From: Gammaproteobacteria bacterium UBA7310
Lineage (GTDB): Bacteria; Pseudomonadota; Gammaproteobacteria; Pseudomonadales; Ketobacteraceae
Assembly: GCA_002471665.1 (NCBI GenBank)
Contig: DKQK01000056.1
Location: 62,001-126,000, forward strand
Length of the DNA stretch: 64,000 bases
Reading direction: 5' to 3'
The position numbers and the translations under genes were made by a program. Numbering within the stretch: position 1 is the stretch's first letter; each line of letters opens with the position of its first letter. Positions 18,399 to 26,917 of the stretch are shown piece by piece. The notes under the pieces were generated by a model that had not been told where the DNA came from, did no database searches, and saw nothing but the letters and a program-made list of their open reading frames with translations.

Positions 18399-19010
18399 TC
18401 AACTCACTTTTTTACGGCTCATCATCAAGCCAAACAAGCCAATCACCAATAAGGCCATCGTGCCCGGTTCCGGTATTTCCGTGGCACCACGGAGATAGAC
18501 AGACACGTGGGAAAGCGCTTTGGGAAACTCTTTACCATAGGCCACGCCAGCGGTGGTCCAGTTTATGGTTGAAGACAGCAGCGGTGCTTCCCAGTAATAA
18601 ATGCTGAAGCTATCCCCTGCCTTGAAGCTGATGGCCAGATCATAGACCGACACCAGATCATCCAGCAGCGGCGAACCACTGAAATTCAGAACACCACTGG
18701 TGGCATCAATTCCCGTGACTGAAAACAGGCTGGAATCACCCTCATACTGGCCATCATACTTGGCACCGAACTCCCAGCCGTCACCGCCAAAACCACCCTC
18801 ATTAAGGATTTGGGTAACGATATTAAACTCATCGCCATTGGTGACGTCGTTTTCCCCCTTATCCAGGGTAAAGGCTCCTGCACAGTCATCCCACATGGGC
18901 TGGGTAACCGCCACCGTACAGCTCACGCTGCTCATCTCATAGGCCAAAGCAAGCTGGCTGCTGACGAGTATGCCTGCCGCCACCGACAGGTTAATAATTG
19001 TTCGAAGCAT
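18399..19010 (-). CDS. PEP-CTERM sorting domain protein
   Basis: 203-residue exported protein. Signal peptide (about 1-23, LVSSQLALA), a beta-rich body with two Cys near the N-terminus (VSC, DDC), and a C-terminal sorting tag: IPEPGTMALLVIGLFGLM followed by SRKK. The PEP motif, hydrophobic helix and basic end mark it for an EpsH-type exosortase, not encoded in this window. The ATG at 19010 has GGGAGG five bases upstream; a longer frame to 19133 lacks such a site. The body resembles no enzyme I know; such proteins are usually matrix or surface proteins. Confidence 0.9.
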   Translation of the reverse strand: MLRTIINLSVAAGILVSSQLALAYEMSSVSCTVAVTQPMWDDCAGAFTLDKGENDVTNGDEFNIVTQILNEGGFGGDGWEFGAKYDGQYEGDSSLFSVTGIDATSGVLNFSGSPLLDDLVSVYDLAISFKAGDSFSIYYWEAPLLSSTINWTTAGVAYGKEFPKALSHVSVYLRGATEIPEPGTMALLVIGLFGLMMSRKKVS

Positions 19011-19210
19011 GCTGCCTCCCTGTAAACTTATCGAGCGTCTATATTTACCGCTTCTGCTCACATTATAAGCAACAGTCAAGCCAATCCCAGATCTGCCAGC
19101 GCAATCAGGCACATAGCCGATGAGCCACGCCACACAACCGCAGCCTGTGTAAATTTAATCGACACTTAGAAACCATAAGCCCTCAAACCCTGTAAGAAAA
19201 ACCGACACTC

Positions 19211-19840
19211 TTAAAGCGGCTCCTTCCGCTTCCAGTTCGCTGCTCCTACGTAAATCAGCTGCAACTGCCGGCTCATTTTGTTCTCAAAATCCTGTCGTGA
19301 CTGGGTACTGGCATCGGACAAATCCAGCAATTGAACGGTGGCAAACGCCATGGTGGAGATGGTGAGGTCGGCGAGCACATCCATCATCGCCGGATCCAGA
19401 TTGGGGAGCAAACTGAAACGCTGTAAATCCGCCACCAACTCCTTGGCAAAATACTGCAATTCACTGCGTACAGCCTGGCGAATCAAGGCCGTTCCACCGG
19501 TCATGGATTGAGACATGAAGATGAAAAAAACCCGCTGGGACACCACGTACTGGCAATACTGCTGTACAGAATCACGGATAATGTGCTGTGGATTAACGCG
19601 ATTCTGCCGTACTTCCCGCATCAACTGCCGCAGCACCAGACTCAACTCATCCACCAGATTCAGTGCCAGATCATCCAGGTCTTTGAAATGACGGTAAAAT
19701 GCGGTGGGAACCACGCCCGCCCGCTTGGCGACCTCACGAATACTCAGGCTGGAGAAATGCTGCCCCTCTTCCACCCATTGCAACGCCGCATTCATAAGCG
19801 ACTGCCGGGTTAATAATTTCCGTTCCTGACGGTTATTCAT
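19211..19840 (-). CDS. TetR-family repressor, FabR/DesT-like
   Basis: 209 residues from ATG 19840 (a TTG lies three codons upstream). N-terminal HTH (SIREVAKRAGVVPTAFYRHF), then DLDDLALNLVDELSLVLRQLM, which closely follows the FabR/DesT pattern. These repressors sense the acyl-CoA or acyl-ACP unsaturated/saturated balance and control fabA/fabB and desaturase genes. It is divergent from a ferredoxin reductase and desaturase, the arrangement of desT-desCB in Pseudomonas aeruginosa, so it very likely represses that operon. Confidence 0.88.
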   Translation of the reverse strand: MNNRQERKLLTRQSLMNAALQWVEEGQHFSSLSIREVAKRAGVVPTAFYRHFKDLDDLALNLVDELSLVLRQLMREVRQNRVNPQHIIRDSVQQYCQYVVSQRVFFIFMSQSMTGGTALIRQAVRSELQYFAKELVADLQRFSLLPNLDPAMMDVLADLTISTMAFATVQLLDLSDASTQSRQDFENKMSRQLQLIYVGAANWKRKEPL

Positions 19841-19960
19841 TCTTCTCAACTCACCTCATATTAGTGTTCAATTGTAAGCCGAACAGCCCCCTAATTGCCA
19901 TCAACTTCCATCAAAAGCCTCCATTCCACCCCCCTAAAAACCCAACATAAAACAATTTCA

Positions 19961-19974
19961 GTTCACACATGAAC
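19961..19974. promoter_or_regulatory. Palindrome GTTCACACATGAAC in desaturase control region
   Basis: 5-bp arms GTTCA/TGAAC around CACA in the 269-bp divergent region between the TetR gene and the reductase gene. It could be an operator for the repressor. The rest of this region is AT-rich (up to about 20045). Confidence 0.4.
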
Positions 19975-20048
19975 ACAATTCATATATTCATAAATCATTG
20001 TTTTATAATTACTATTTCTTCATATACATTCAACCCCATGTAAATCTG

Positions 20049-20085
20049 TTGACACCCGTCCAGGTCATGGTGCACACTTGTTCAC
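20049..20085 (+). promoter_or_regulatory. Candidate desaturase-operon promoter with overlapping operator
   Basis: A consensus TTGACA at 20049-20054 is followed, at -10 distance, by the imperfect palindrome GTGCACACTTGTTCAC (20070-20085; 12 of 16 positions symmetric). The palindrome has the GTGNAC...GTTCAC character expected for a FabR/DesT-type site and would block the -10 region. The ribosome site GGGAGG follows at about 20097 and the start at 20110. Confidence 0.5.
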
Positions 20086-20109
20086 ATAATGTGAGAGGGA
20101 GGCACGACT

Positions 20110-21237
20110 ATGCACTCAACACGCAGCGGTTTTCTCAAGAAAGCGCAAACCTGGATCAACAGCAGCCTGTTCAATACCGATCGCGCTGGCGAATATTTCG
20201 AGTACCTTCTGGAAGGTGTTGACCCTATGTGGTCTGCCATCGAGTGCAAGGCCAGGATATTGGATGTCATACAGGAAACATCCGACACCAAAACCTGGGT
20301 GCTGCAGCCCAATGCCGGTTGGAAAGGCTTCATGGCCGGCCAGCACATCCACATCACGCTGAGCGTCAATGGGGTTCTGAGCACCCGAACCTTTACCGTT
20401 TCATCCTCCCCCTACCAGTGGAAAAACAACGGTACGATTACGCTTACCGTCAAGAGAGTGCCCAATGGCCGTGTGACCGGCTGGATGCATGAAAACCTGA
20501 AAACCGGTGACATCATCAGCATCAGCCAGGCCGAAGGTGAATTTGTACTGGACCAGGATGTTGATGCACCCGTTGGATACATCGCGGCAGGCTCAGGCAT
20601 TACCCCCATCATGTCCCAATTGCGCTGGCTGAGCGCAAACAACATGCCGGTTCCCGCCAAGCTGCTCTACTTTGCCAATACCAGCAAGGATTTCATCTTC
20701 GGCAGCGAAATCAAGGCACTGAGCCAGAGCAATCGCCGCCTGGACAGCCACCTGATCGCCAGTTACGACGAAGGCGAAAGCAAACACAAACTGCCACAGT
20801 CACCCATTTGTGCCGAACACATCGCGGCGCTGCTGGAAGGCAAGCCGGAACACATCGACCTATGTGGCCCCCACCCGTTTCGGGAAATTGCCAAACAGCT
20901 GCTGGCGGATGCCGGTTTCAACCTCAAGCGGGTTCACGAGGAAGCATTCGGACTGCCACCGATAAAAGTGGAAGCGGGTGCTCCGGTTACCGTGCGCTTT
21001 ACCAACAGCGCCACAGAAACCACCACGGACCAACCTGGCACCCTGCTGGATATGGCGGAAAGCGCCGGGCTCAAACCCAATTCCGGCTGCCGTATGGGTA
21101 TCTGCTATACCTGCAAGTGTAAAAAGAAATCCGGCCAGGTACGTAACGTGGTGACTGGCGAACTATCAAGTAATGAAGAAGAAGACATCCGAATCTGTGT
21201 TTCTGCACCGGTCAGCAACGTAGACATCGAAATCTAA
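20110..21237 (+). CDS. Ferredoxin-NAD(P)H reductase with C-terminal 2Fe-2S domain (DesC-like)
   Basis: 375-residue electron donor. FAD-binding barrel (about 40-150, RTFTVSSSPYQW), NAD(P)-binding domain (GYIAAGSGITPIMSQLRWL, then DLCGPHPF), and C-terminal plant-type ferredoxin with cysteine set CRMGICYTC plus a fourth in RICVS. It lies 17 bp before the desaturase, so it presumably passes NADPH electrons to the di-iron centre, as DesC does for DesB in Pseudomonas. Hydroxylase-component reductases share this layout, but the neighbour decides the role. Confidence 0.92.
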   Translation: MHSTRSGFLKKAQTWINSSLFNTDRAGEYFEYLLEGVDPMWSAIECKARILDVIQETSDTKTWVLQPNAGWKGFMAGQHIHITLSVNGVLSTRTFTVSSSPYQWKNNGTITLTVKRVPNGRVTGWMHENLKTGDIISISQAEGEFVLDQDVDAPVGYIAAGSGITPIMSQLRWLSANNMPVPAKLLYFANTSKDFIFGSEIKALSQSNRRLDSHLIASYDEGESKHKLPQSPICAEHIAALLEGKPEHIDLCGPHPFREIAKQLLADAGFNLKRVHEEAFGLPPIKVEAGAPVTVRFTNSATETTTDQPGTLLDMAESAGLKPNSGCRMGICYTCKCKKKSGQVRNVVTGELSSNEEEDIRICVSAPVSNVDIEI

Positions 21238-21254
21238 GGACGAGGAGCCAAACT

Positions 21255-22379
21255 ATGACTACTGCTACCCAACCCAATGTTGAACAATTGACACAGGAAG
21301 ATGTGAAGATCGGCGGTGTGAAAGGTAATCGTCGACTGACCAAGGAACAATATGAAAGCCTGCAGAAGGAATTTGACGCTCTGCGCGAAGAAATCGTCGC
21401 AGACCTGGGTCAATCCGATGTGGACTACATGAAAAACATCATTCGTGTACAGCGCTATCTGGAAATCGCCGGGCGTACGCTGATTCACTTCAGCTTTACA
21501 CCCGTGCCCTTCATGCTGGGAGTGACTGCTCTGTCAGTGTCTAAAATCATGGACAATATGGAGATCGGGCACAACGTAATGCACGGTCAATTCGATTGGG
21601 CCAATGACCCCAAGATGCATTCGAAGAATTTCGAATGGGATACTGCCTGTGATGCGCAATCCTGGAAGCGTACCCACAACTATGAGCACCACACATTCAC
21701 CAACATCATCGGCAAGGATCGGGATTACGGCTATGCTGTACTGCGCCTGTCGGATGACACACCGTGGCACCCAATGCGCAGCATTCAGATGGTGTATTTT
21801 GCAGCCTTGAGTATTTTCTTCCAATGGGGCGTTGCGCTGCATGAACTGGAGTCGGAAAGGTTCCGTGAGGGCACCTTCGACCTGGAAGAAAAGAAGCCTT
21901 ACTTAAAAGGGCTGTTCCGCAAAGGTGCCAAACAGGTATTCAAGGATTATGTATTCTTCCCCGCTCTGGCTGGTCCGTTCTTCTGGAAAGTCATGCTGGG
22001 CAACGCGATGGCAAACCTGGGTCGCAACCTGTGGGCCTCGGCCATTATTTTCTGCGGTCACTTTACTGAACAGGCGCAGGCCTTCAGCGAAGCTGAATGT
22101 GAGAACGAAACCAAAGGTGAGTGGTACTACCGCCAGCTGCTGGGTTCCAGTAATCTCTCTGGCAGCAAACTGCTGCATATTATGAGCGGCCATCTCAGCT
22201 ATCAGATCGAGCATCATTTGTTCCCGGACATCCCAGCCAACCGCTATGAACAAATGGGCCCCAGAGTGCAGGAGATCTGCGAAAAATATGGCCTGCCCTA
22301 TAACACCGGCCCCTTCTGGCACCAGTACAAAACCGTACTGCAGCGGGTATGGAAATACTCGTTCCCCAGCGCGAAGTAA
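21255..22379 (+). CDS. Membrane fatty acid desaturase (DesB-like)
   Basis: 374-residue integral membrane di-iron desaturase. The three histidine boxes are present: GHNVMH (H106-H110), HNYEHH (H141-H146) and QIEHH (H320-H321). Hydrophobic segments flank them. With the reductase and the TetR gene it forms a desT-desCB-like unit that would desaturate exogenous or acyl-CoA-linked saturated chains, adjusting membrane fluidity. The regiospecificity is not visible in the sequence; delta-9 is the guess from the Pseudomonas parallel. Confidence 0.92.
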   Translation: MTTATQPNVEQLTQEDVKIGGVKGNRRLTKEQYESLQKEFDALREEIVADLGQSDVDYMKNIIRVQRYLEIAGRTLIHFSFTPVPFMLGVTALSVSKIMDNMEIGHNVMHGQFDWANDPKMHSKNFEWDTACDAQSWKRTHNYEHHTFTNIIGKDRDYGYAVLRLSDDTPWHPMRSIQMVYFAALSIFFQWGVALHELESERFREGTFDLEEKKPYLKGLFRKGAKQVFKDYVFFPALAGPFFWKVMLGNAMANLGRNLWASAIIFCGHFTEQAQAFSEAECENETKGEWYYRQLLGSSNLSGSKLLHIMSGHLSYQIEHHLFPDIPANRYEQMGPRVQEICEKYGLPYNTGPFWHQYKTVLQRVWKYSFPSAK

Positions 22380-22386
22380 GGATGGC

Positions 22387-22445
22387 TTTCGGTTGCCACT
22401 CATTAATGGTATAGAATTAAACTTACTGATGAGTGGCAACCGAAA
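22387..22445. repeat. Perfect 17-bp inverted repeat after the desaturase gene
   Basis: TTTCGGTTGCCACTCAT (22387-22403) and its exact complement (22429-22445) flank a 25-bp AT-rich spacer. The left arm begins 8 bp after the desaturase stop, and the right arm ends 14 bp before the start of the next small gene. No T-run follows, so it is not an ordinary terminator. It could be a large operator, a transcript-end stabiliser or a leader stem for the next gene. Confidence 0.7.
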
Positions 22446-22459
22446 ACAGGGTTATTGAT

Positions 22460-22777
22460 ATGGGAATACTGAACAAAGCTGAATTACTGAAGGATATGAT
22501 TCAAACCGCCATCGACAATGGCGCCAAAACGGTGGCGGAAGTTCACAAATCCATTGCGGATATGCCGTTTGAAGCCTTGGAGCGATCGGGTCTACTGGAC
22601 GAAGATGGGCAAAAATTGCGCGACAAAAACCAGCAAACCATCGGCGTTGTCTATGAAAAGATCCGCGAGATCAACCAGAAAGTGGGTGAAATGGCATCAG
22701 ACATGTTTGAAACCCTGGAGGATGGACAGCATATCTCCAAGGTCATGGATGATAAAGAAAACAATCCCCGATCCTAG
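22460..22777 (+). CDS. Conserved-looking small soluble protein (105 aa), unrecognised
   Basis: Helical, acidic 105-residue protein without signal peptide or membrane segment (MGILNKAELLKDMIQTAIDN start). No Cys; several amphipathic helices with spacing suitable for a small bundle or a phasin-like surface-binding protein. The ATG at 22460 is preferred; a GTG at 22433 would place the start inside the inverted repeat. A strong terminator follows. It lies downstream of the desaturase, but whether it is co-transcribed depends on the intervening stem. Function unknown. Confidence 0.7.
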   Translation: MGILNKAELLKDMIQTAIDNGAKTVAEVHKSIADMPFEALERSGLLDEDGQKLRDKNQQTIGVVYEKIREINQKVGEMASDMFETLEDGQHISKVMDDKENNPRS

Positions 22778-22798
22778 CCGGTTTTAATCGTTCCGAAT

Positions 22799-22836
22799 CC
22801 GCGTCGGCACTCCCACTACAGCCGACGCGGCTTTTT
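22799..22836 (+). terminator. Rho-independent terminator
   Basis: 10-bp perfect stem CCGCGTCGGC / GCCGACGCGG (22799-22808, 22821-22830) followed by CTTTTT, 21 bp after the small protein gene. Confidence 0.92.
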
Positions 22837-22986
22837 CACCTCCATTTTGTCCTGATGACATTCATTAACTTTTTGCCCTAGAGCGATAAGTCAACTATAT
22901 TCCCCGTAACGCGCGCCAAGATTCGCAACGAATATCGGGTTATTTACGCGCGAAACCAGAACAATAAGGGAAGCGAGGAATAAAAA

Positions 22987-23502
22987 ATGAAAAGAACTCT
23001 CATAGCGGTTGCAGTAGCTACAGGCATGTTCAGTGGCGCGCAAGCCGCCATGGCAGAGGGCGAAAGCTATGTGGGCGCCCAATATAATCTCTATACCTTC
23101 AGCACATCCGGACTGGATGACCTGGAGCCCGATGGCTTGGCGTTCATCATCGGCGGCAACCTTAATGAAAACTTTCAGATCGAAGGCCGCTTTGGTCGCA
23201 GCCTGAGCGATGATAATGTCACTGGCGCAGCCTTGAAAGTAGACGAGCACATCGGCTTTTATGTGAAAGGCGGCATGACCTTCGCCGATATGCTGTTTCC
23301 CTACGTGATTCTGGGCTACACCAAAGTGGATTATGAATTCTGGGGAGCCTCCATTGACCAGACCGAGTCTGACCTCTCATACGGCCTGGGAGCCGACGTG
23401 GAGCTGGGCAGCTTTAAAGTAGGCCTGGAGTGGATGATGCTGCAGGACAAAAGCGACTACGAACTGGAAGGGTTGAGCCTGAACGGTGCCTGGCGTTTCT
23501 GA
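22987..23502 (+). CDS. Outer membrane beta-barrel protein
   Basis: 171 residues with signal peptide (cleavage near AQAAMAEG) and a mature part of alternating short beta strands: GESYVGAQYNLY, FIIGGNLNENFQIEGRFGR, GFYVKGGMTF, YVILGYTKVDYEF, YGLGADVELG, VGLEWMML, ending in AWRF. The terminal aromatic residue is the BAM recognition signature. An eight-stranded OmpA/Opa-type small barrel is likely. No peptidoglycan-binding domain, so it is an isolated barrel. Ligand unknown. Flanked by terminators on both sides, so monocistronic. Confidence 0.85.
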   Translation: MKRTLIAVAVATGMFSGAQAAMAEGESYVGAQYNLYTFSTSGLDDLEPDGLAFIIGGNLNENFQIEGRFGRSLSDDNVTGAALKVDEHIGFYVKGGMTFADMLFPYVILGYTKVDYEFWGASIDQTESDLSYGLGADVELGSFKVGLEWMMLQDKSDYELEGLSLNGAWRF

Positions 23503-23542
23503 TCACCAGGTCTCAACGCTCCCATATGAGCACTGATGTTCT

Positions 23543-23575
23543 GAAAGGGTCGCATTTGCGGCCCTTTCCTGTTTT
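23543..23575 (+). terminator. Rho-independent terminator
   Basis: Stem GAAAGGG...CCCTTTC (23543-23549, 23562-23568) with CGC/GCG extending it, then CTGTTTT, 40 bp after the barrel gene. A TTTCACCGGCTA direct repeat follows. Confidence 0.8.
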
Positions 23576-23635
23576 CACCGGCTAGTTATTTCACCGGCTA
23601 CCTAGCCCAGTATCCCAATCCCGACGGCACGGCGG

Positions 23636-25084
23636 ATGATCCCCAGGATGAGTACCCCAGAAGAACGCCCAAAGAAACTGGCCCGAAGGCTGGCCCCGGT
23701 GCTTGAGCAACTGCAGCGCCAATCTGTGGTGGAGAGTGTAACCCACCGCCAGCAGCAAAACCGGTCGGACCTCATTGAAAACCTGGTGCAAAGGCAACAG
23801 CAGGCAGCACTGGTGCGGGAACTCAATCGTCTCAACAAGGCGGATATCGGCCACCTGCTTAACATGCTGCCCGCCGACAAACGTCACACCGTGTGGCAGG
23901 AACTGCCCGATGAAACCGCCGGTGACGTGTTACTGGAACTGAATGATGCCGTGGCGGAAGACCTGATTGAGCTCACGGACGAAGCCCGCCTGCTGTCGAT
24001 TCTAGGCGCTTTGGACAGTGATGAGCTGACCGAAATCGATAACCTGCTACCACCGGCTGTACTGCAACAGGCGATCGATGCGCTGGAAACCAACGAACGC
24101 AATTGGGTAAAGCAAACCATTGCCTACCCGGAGGGCAGCGTCGGCGACAACATGAGCCGGGACAGCCTCGTCATCCATGAATCCCTCACCATTCGGGACG
24201 CCATTGAACGGGTACGCTCTGCCCCGGAACTGCCACCACAAACCGACAAACTGTTTGTCACCGGGCACCACCACCAATTGGTGGGCGTAGTGCCGTTAAT
24301 CGAGCTCATGCGGTACCCTGAAGACACCCTGGTTCGCGATTGCATGGATACCGATGTGGTGGCCTTTTCTCCCGGCGACGATGCGGTAGACGCCGGCCAG
24401 GCCTTCGAGCGCTATGACCTGATATCAGCCCCGGTGGTGGATGAACATCACCGCCTGATCGGTCGTCTGCGGGTTGAAACCATCATGGACCACTTACGGG
24501 AAGTGGCGCAGAAACAGGCACTGGCCAAAGAAGGGCTGAAGGCGGACACCGACCTGTTTGGCCCCATTCTGGAAGGTGCCCGGGAGCGCTGGCCCTGGCT
24601 GATGATCAATTTGCTGACCGCCTTTCTCGCCACCCGTTTCATCAGCCTGTTTGAAGGCACCATTCAGCAACTGGTGGCGCTGGCCACCCTGATGCCCATT
24701 GTAGCCAGCGTCGGCGGTAACACCGGCAACCAGACCGCGGCGCTGGTGATACGCGGCCTGGCCATGGAGCAGATACAGGGTGGCAACCTGGGCTATATCT
24801 ACCGTAAAGAGCTGCTGATCAGCCTGATCAATGGGGTGATATGGGGCTCGGTGCTGGGTCTCTTCGCCTGGCTGCTGTATCAAAACCCGCTGCTGGGCTG
24901 TGTCATGATGGGAGCCGTGATGCTGAACCTGCTGTTGGCCGCCTTGATCGGCATTACGGTGCCCATGCTATTGGTTCGCCTGAAAAAAGATCCGGCCATG
25001 GGCTCCTCGGTGGTGCTCACCTTTGCCACCGACAGCATGGGCTTTTTCCTGTTCCTAGGGCTCGCGACGCTGATTCTGGTCTAG
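23636..25084 (+). CDS. mgtE: Magnesium transporter MgtE
   Basis: 482-residue Mg2+ channel. N-terminal helical MgtE_N domain (about 55-165, HLLNMLPADKRHTVWQELP), tandem CBS domains (about 170-295), a connecting helix, and a C-terminal transmembrane domain of about five helices (315-480) with the pore signature PIVASVGGNTGNQTAAL and the acidic residue in TFATDSMGFF. Mg2+ binding to the cytosolic part closes the pore in the family. The ATG at 23636 has only a weak GGCGG; an in-frame ATG at 23648 is an alternative. Confidence 0.95.
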   Translation: MIPRMSTPEERPKKLARRLAPVLEQLQRQSVVESVTHRQQQNRSDLIENLVQRQQQAALVRELNRLNKADIGHLLNMLPADKRHTVWQELPDETAGDVLLELNDAVAEDLIELTDEARLLSILGALDSDELTEIDNLLPPAVLQQAIDALETNERNWVKQTIAYPEGSVGDNMSRDSLVIHESLTIRDAIERVRSAPELPPQTDKLFVTGHHHQLVGVVPLIELMRYPEDTLVRDCMDTDVVAFSPGDDAVDAGQAFERYDLISAPVVDEHHRLIGRLRVETIMDHLREVAQKQALAKEGLKADTDLFGPILEGARERWPWLMINLLTAFLATRFISLFEGTIQQLVALATLMPIVASVGGNTGNQTAALVIRGLAMEQIQGGNLGYIYRKELLISLINGVIWGSVLGLFAWLLYQNPLLGCVMMGAVMLNLLLAALIGITVPMLLVRLKKDPAMGSSVVLTFATDSMGFFLFLGLATLILV

Positions 25085-25150
25085 TCTTTCTAAAGGAAGA
25101 CAAGAAGGAACTAGGCAAACGCCGCTAAGTGCTTTAGGTAGTCCCGCAGT

Positions 25151-26917
25151 ATGTTTAGAAAACTGATCTTTTTTTCGGGGGCCGTTCTGGCCCTGAACAG
25201 CCATTCACTGATGGCGGATACATTCGACGATGCCGTCAATCTGTATCTGCAAGGGTTTGAATACTGCACCGATGCCAAGGATGCGTTAACGGCCAACAAC
25301 GTACCCCGAGCCAAAGCAGCCCTGGATAAGTATGAGTCACTTAAACAAGAGGCCAGCGGCATCAACAGCACCATACTGTCCACCCAAAAACGTGGCATGG
25401 ACAGCAACCTCAAGTTTTGTGAACGGGTGGCCACCGATATTGAAATCGCCATCGGCACCCCCATCCTGGATCAAGCCCTGGCCGCCTGCGATGAAGCCAA
25501 GAATCAGCTCAAGGCACAAAACCCTGAACAGGCCAACATTTCCTATCAGCGCTTTAACCGCCTGAAGCAGGAAGCACTGAGCACCTCCCCCAGCCTGAAT
25601 GACCGGTTCAGCATTCGCAATCAAATTCGCAGCTGCAACAGGCTGGAGAAGAAAATTGCAGGCTTCAATGAAAAGCAGGAAGCCCTGGCACTGGCCATCG
25701 AAACCGTACTGGAGGAAAGTGAGGCCTATGCAACGTTGTGCCAAACCACACTGCAAACCACAAAGCCCACTGCCTTGAACGCTTCCAACCTGCAGGAAAT
25801 AAAAAGCGCCGTTAATGCTGCGCAAAAACACCGCGCCGCCGTTATGGCAGAATCATTGGCCTTGGCAGAGATGGATAAAAACCCAGACGATCCCGGCACA
25901 ATAAGCAAAAACCAATACCTGCAAGCGGGCGATCTTTGCCTGCAGAAATTGAACGCGCAGCTGAGCGGCCTCGAGTCATCCCTGGAATTGGCGCAAAAAG
26001 AACTCGATGAATACAACGGCGCCTTGAAACGAGCCAATTCCCAATGCGGGGCGGCACAGAAATTCCCGCTTGCGCAGGTGGATCAGGCGGCTTACGACAA
26101 AGCCCGCTCCCAGTACGAGTCTGCTATTCAAACGCGAAACAACGTTCGAGCGGCTCTGGCCAAAAACAATTATTACCAAGCAAACCAACAGACCGGAACA
26201 GCCCGCAGCATCGAAAAAAGCCTGGGTAATCTGAATACGTGCCTGGACCAAACCCGCTCACACGTGAGTGCTCTGTTCGGTGCCCTGCCCCTGAGCAAAC
26301 CGCCCATAGCCAGCGTTGCCAAGCAAAAAGCGGCAGGCAAAACCGGCGGGGTGCCTCCCAGAAAAATTCATGGCAGTGTCAAAATGCTGAATACCACCCC
26401 GGAATTCATTGTTGCCTATATGGTGGACGGGTCCCGCCCTCTCCACGACGTTGAAATCGTGATTGATGCCTCTGGCTTTGATCAGCCGGTGTATTTCGTG
26501 GGCAGCGGCGAAACCTTTCGCATCAAGAGCAAAGATTTCGCCACCCACCGCATCTCTGCCAGCAGTGCTGCGCTGGATTTTGCCAATAACCTGGCCCGCG
26601 TACAGTCACGGCAATCCCGCCAGGCGAAGGTCACCTGGCCGGTCAACAACATGGTGCAAATCCGCAGTGACCGGGGTGATGTCGTGCCCAGCTACATCGC
26701 CAATATTCCTTCCAGCAAACCCAGCATCATCATGTTTGACTATGGCTCCGACACGGTCACGTTCGAACTGGATAATCCCAGCGAAGCGGCCATCGGTTAT
26801 TTACTTGTGCCGGATTTCGACCCCCTGGAAATCAAGCTCTCTGAAGGGGAAATCAAGAGCCTGGCCATCACCCGCGACAACGAGCCCCTGGGCAGCGTGC
26901 TGCTGAAAGGCCTCTAG
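25151..26917 (+). CDS. Periplasmic protein with four Cys-pair helical repeats, unrecognised
   Basis: 588-residue exported protein of unknown function. Signal peptide about 1-22 (HSLMADT). Residues 25-380 form four helical repeats of about 75-100 residues, each with two cysteines: C39/C90, C113/C162, C197/C263, C299/C364. These eight are the only Cys, so each repeat probably closes one disulfide. The repeats share patterns such as KYESLKQEA / RFNRLKQEA. A Lys/Pro/Gly linker (about 378-405) leads to a beta-rich C-terminal domain (405-588, HGSVKMLNTTPEFIVAYMVDGSRPLHDVEIVI start). No lipobox. Its stop codon interlocks with that of the convergent dehydrogenase on a shared CTAG. Confidence 0.8.
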   Translation: MFRKLIFFSGAVLALNSHSLMADTFDDAVNLYLQGFEYCTDAKDALTANNVPRAKAALDKYESLKQEASGINSTILSTQKRGMDSNLKFCERVATDIEIAIGTPILDQALAACDEAKNQLKAQNPEQANISYQRFNRLKQEALSTSPSLNDRFSIRNQIRSCNRLEKKIAGFNEKQEALALAIETVLEESEAYATLCQTTLQTTKPTALNASNLQEIKSAVNAAQKHRAAVMAESLALAEMDKNPDDPGTISKNQYLQAGDLCLQKLNAQLSGLESSLELAQKELDEYNGALKRANSQCGAAQKFPLAQVDQAAYDKARSQYESAIQTRNNVRAALAKNNYYQANQQTGTARSIEKSLGNLNTCLDQTRSHVSALFGALPLSKPPIASVAKQKAAGKTGGVPPRKIHGSVKMLNTTPEFIVAYMVDGSRPLHDVEIVIDASGFDQPVYFVGSGETFRIKSKDFATHRISASSAALDFANNLARVQSRQSRQAKVTWPVNNMVQIRSDRGDVVPSYIANIPSSKPSIIMFDYGSDTVTFELDNPSEAAIGYLLVPDFDPLEIKLSEGEIKSLAITRDNEPLGSVLLKGL

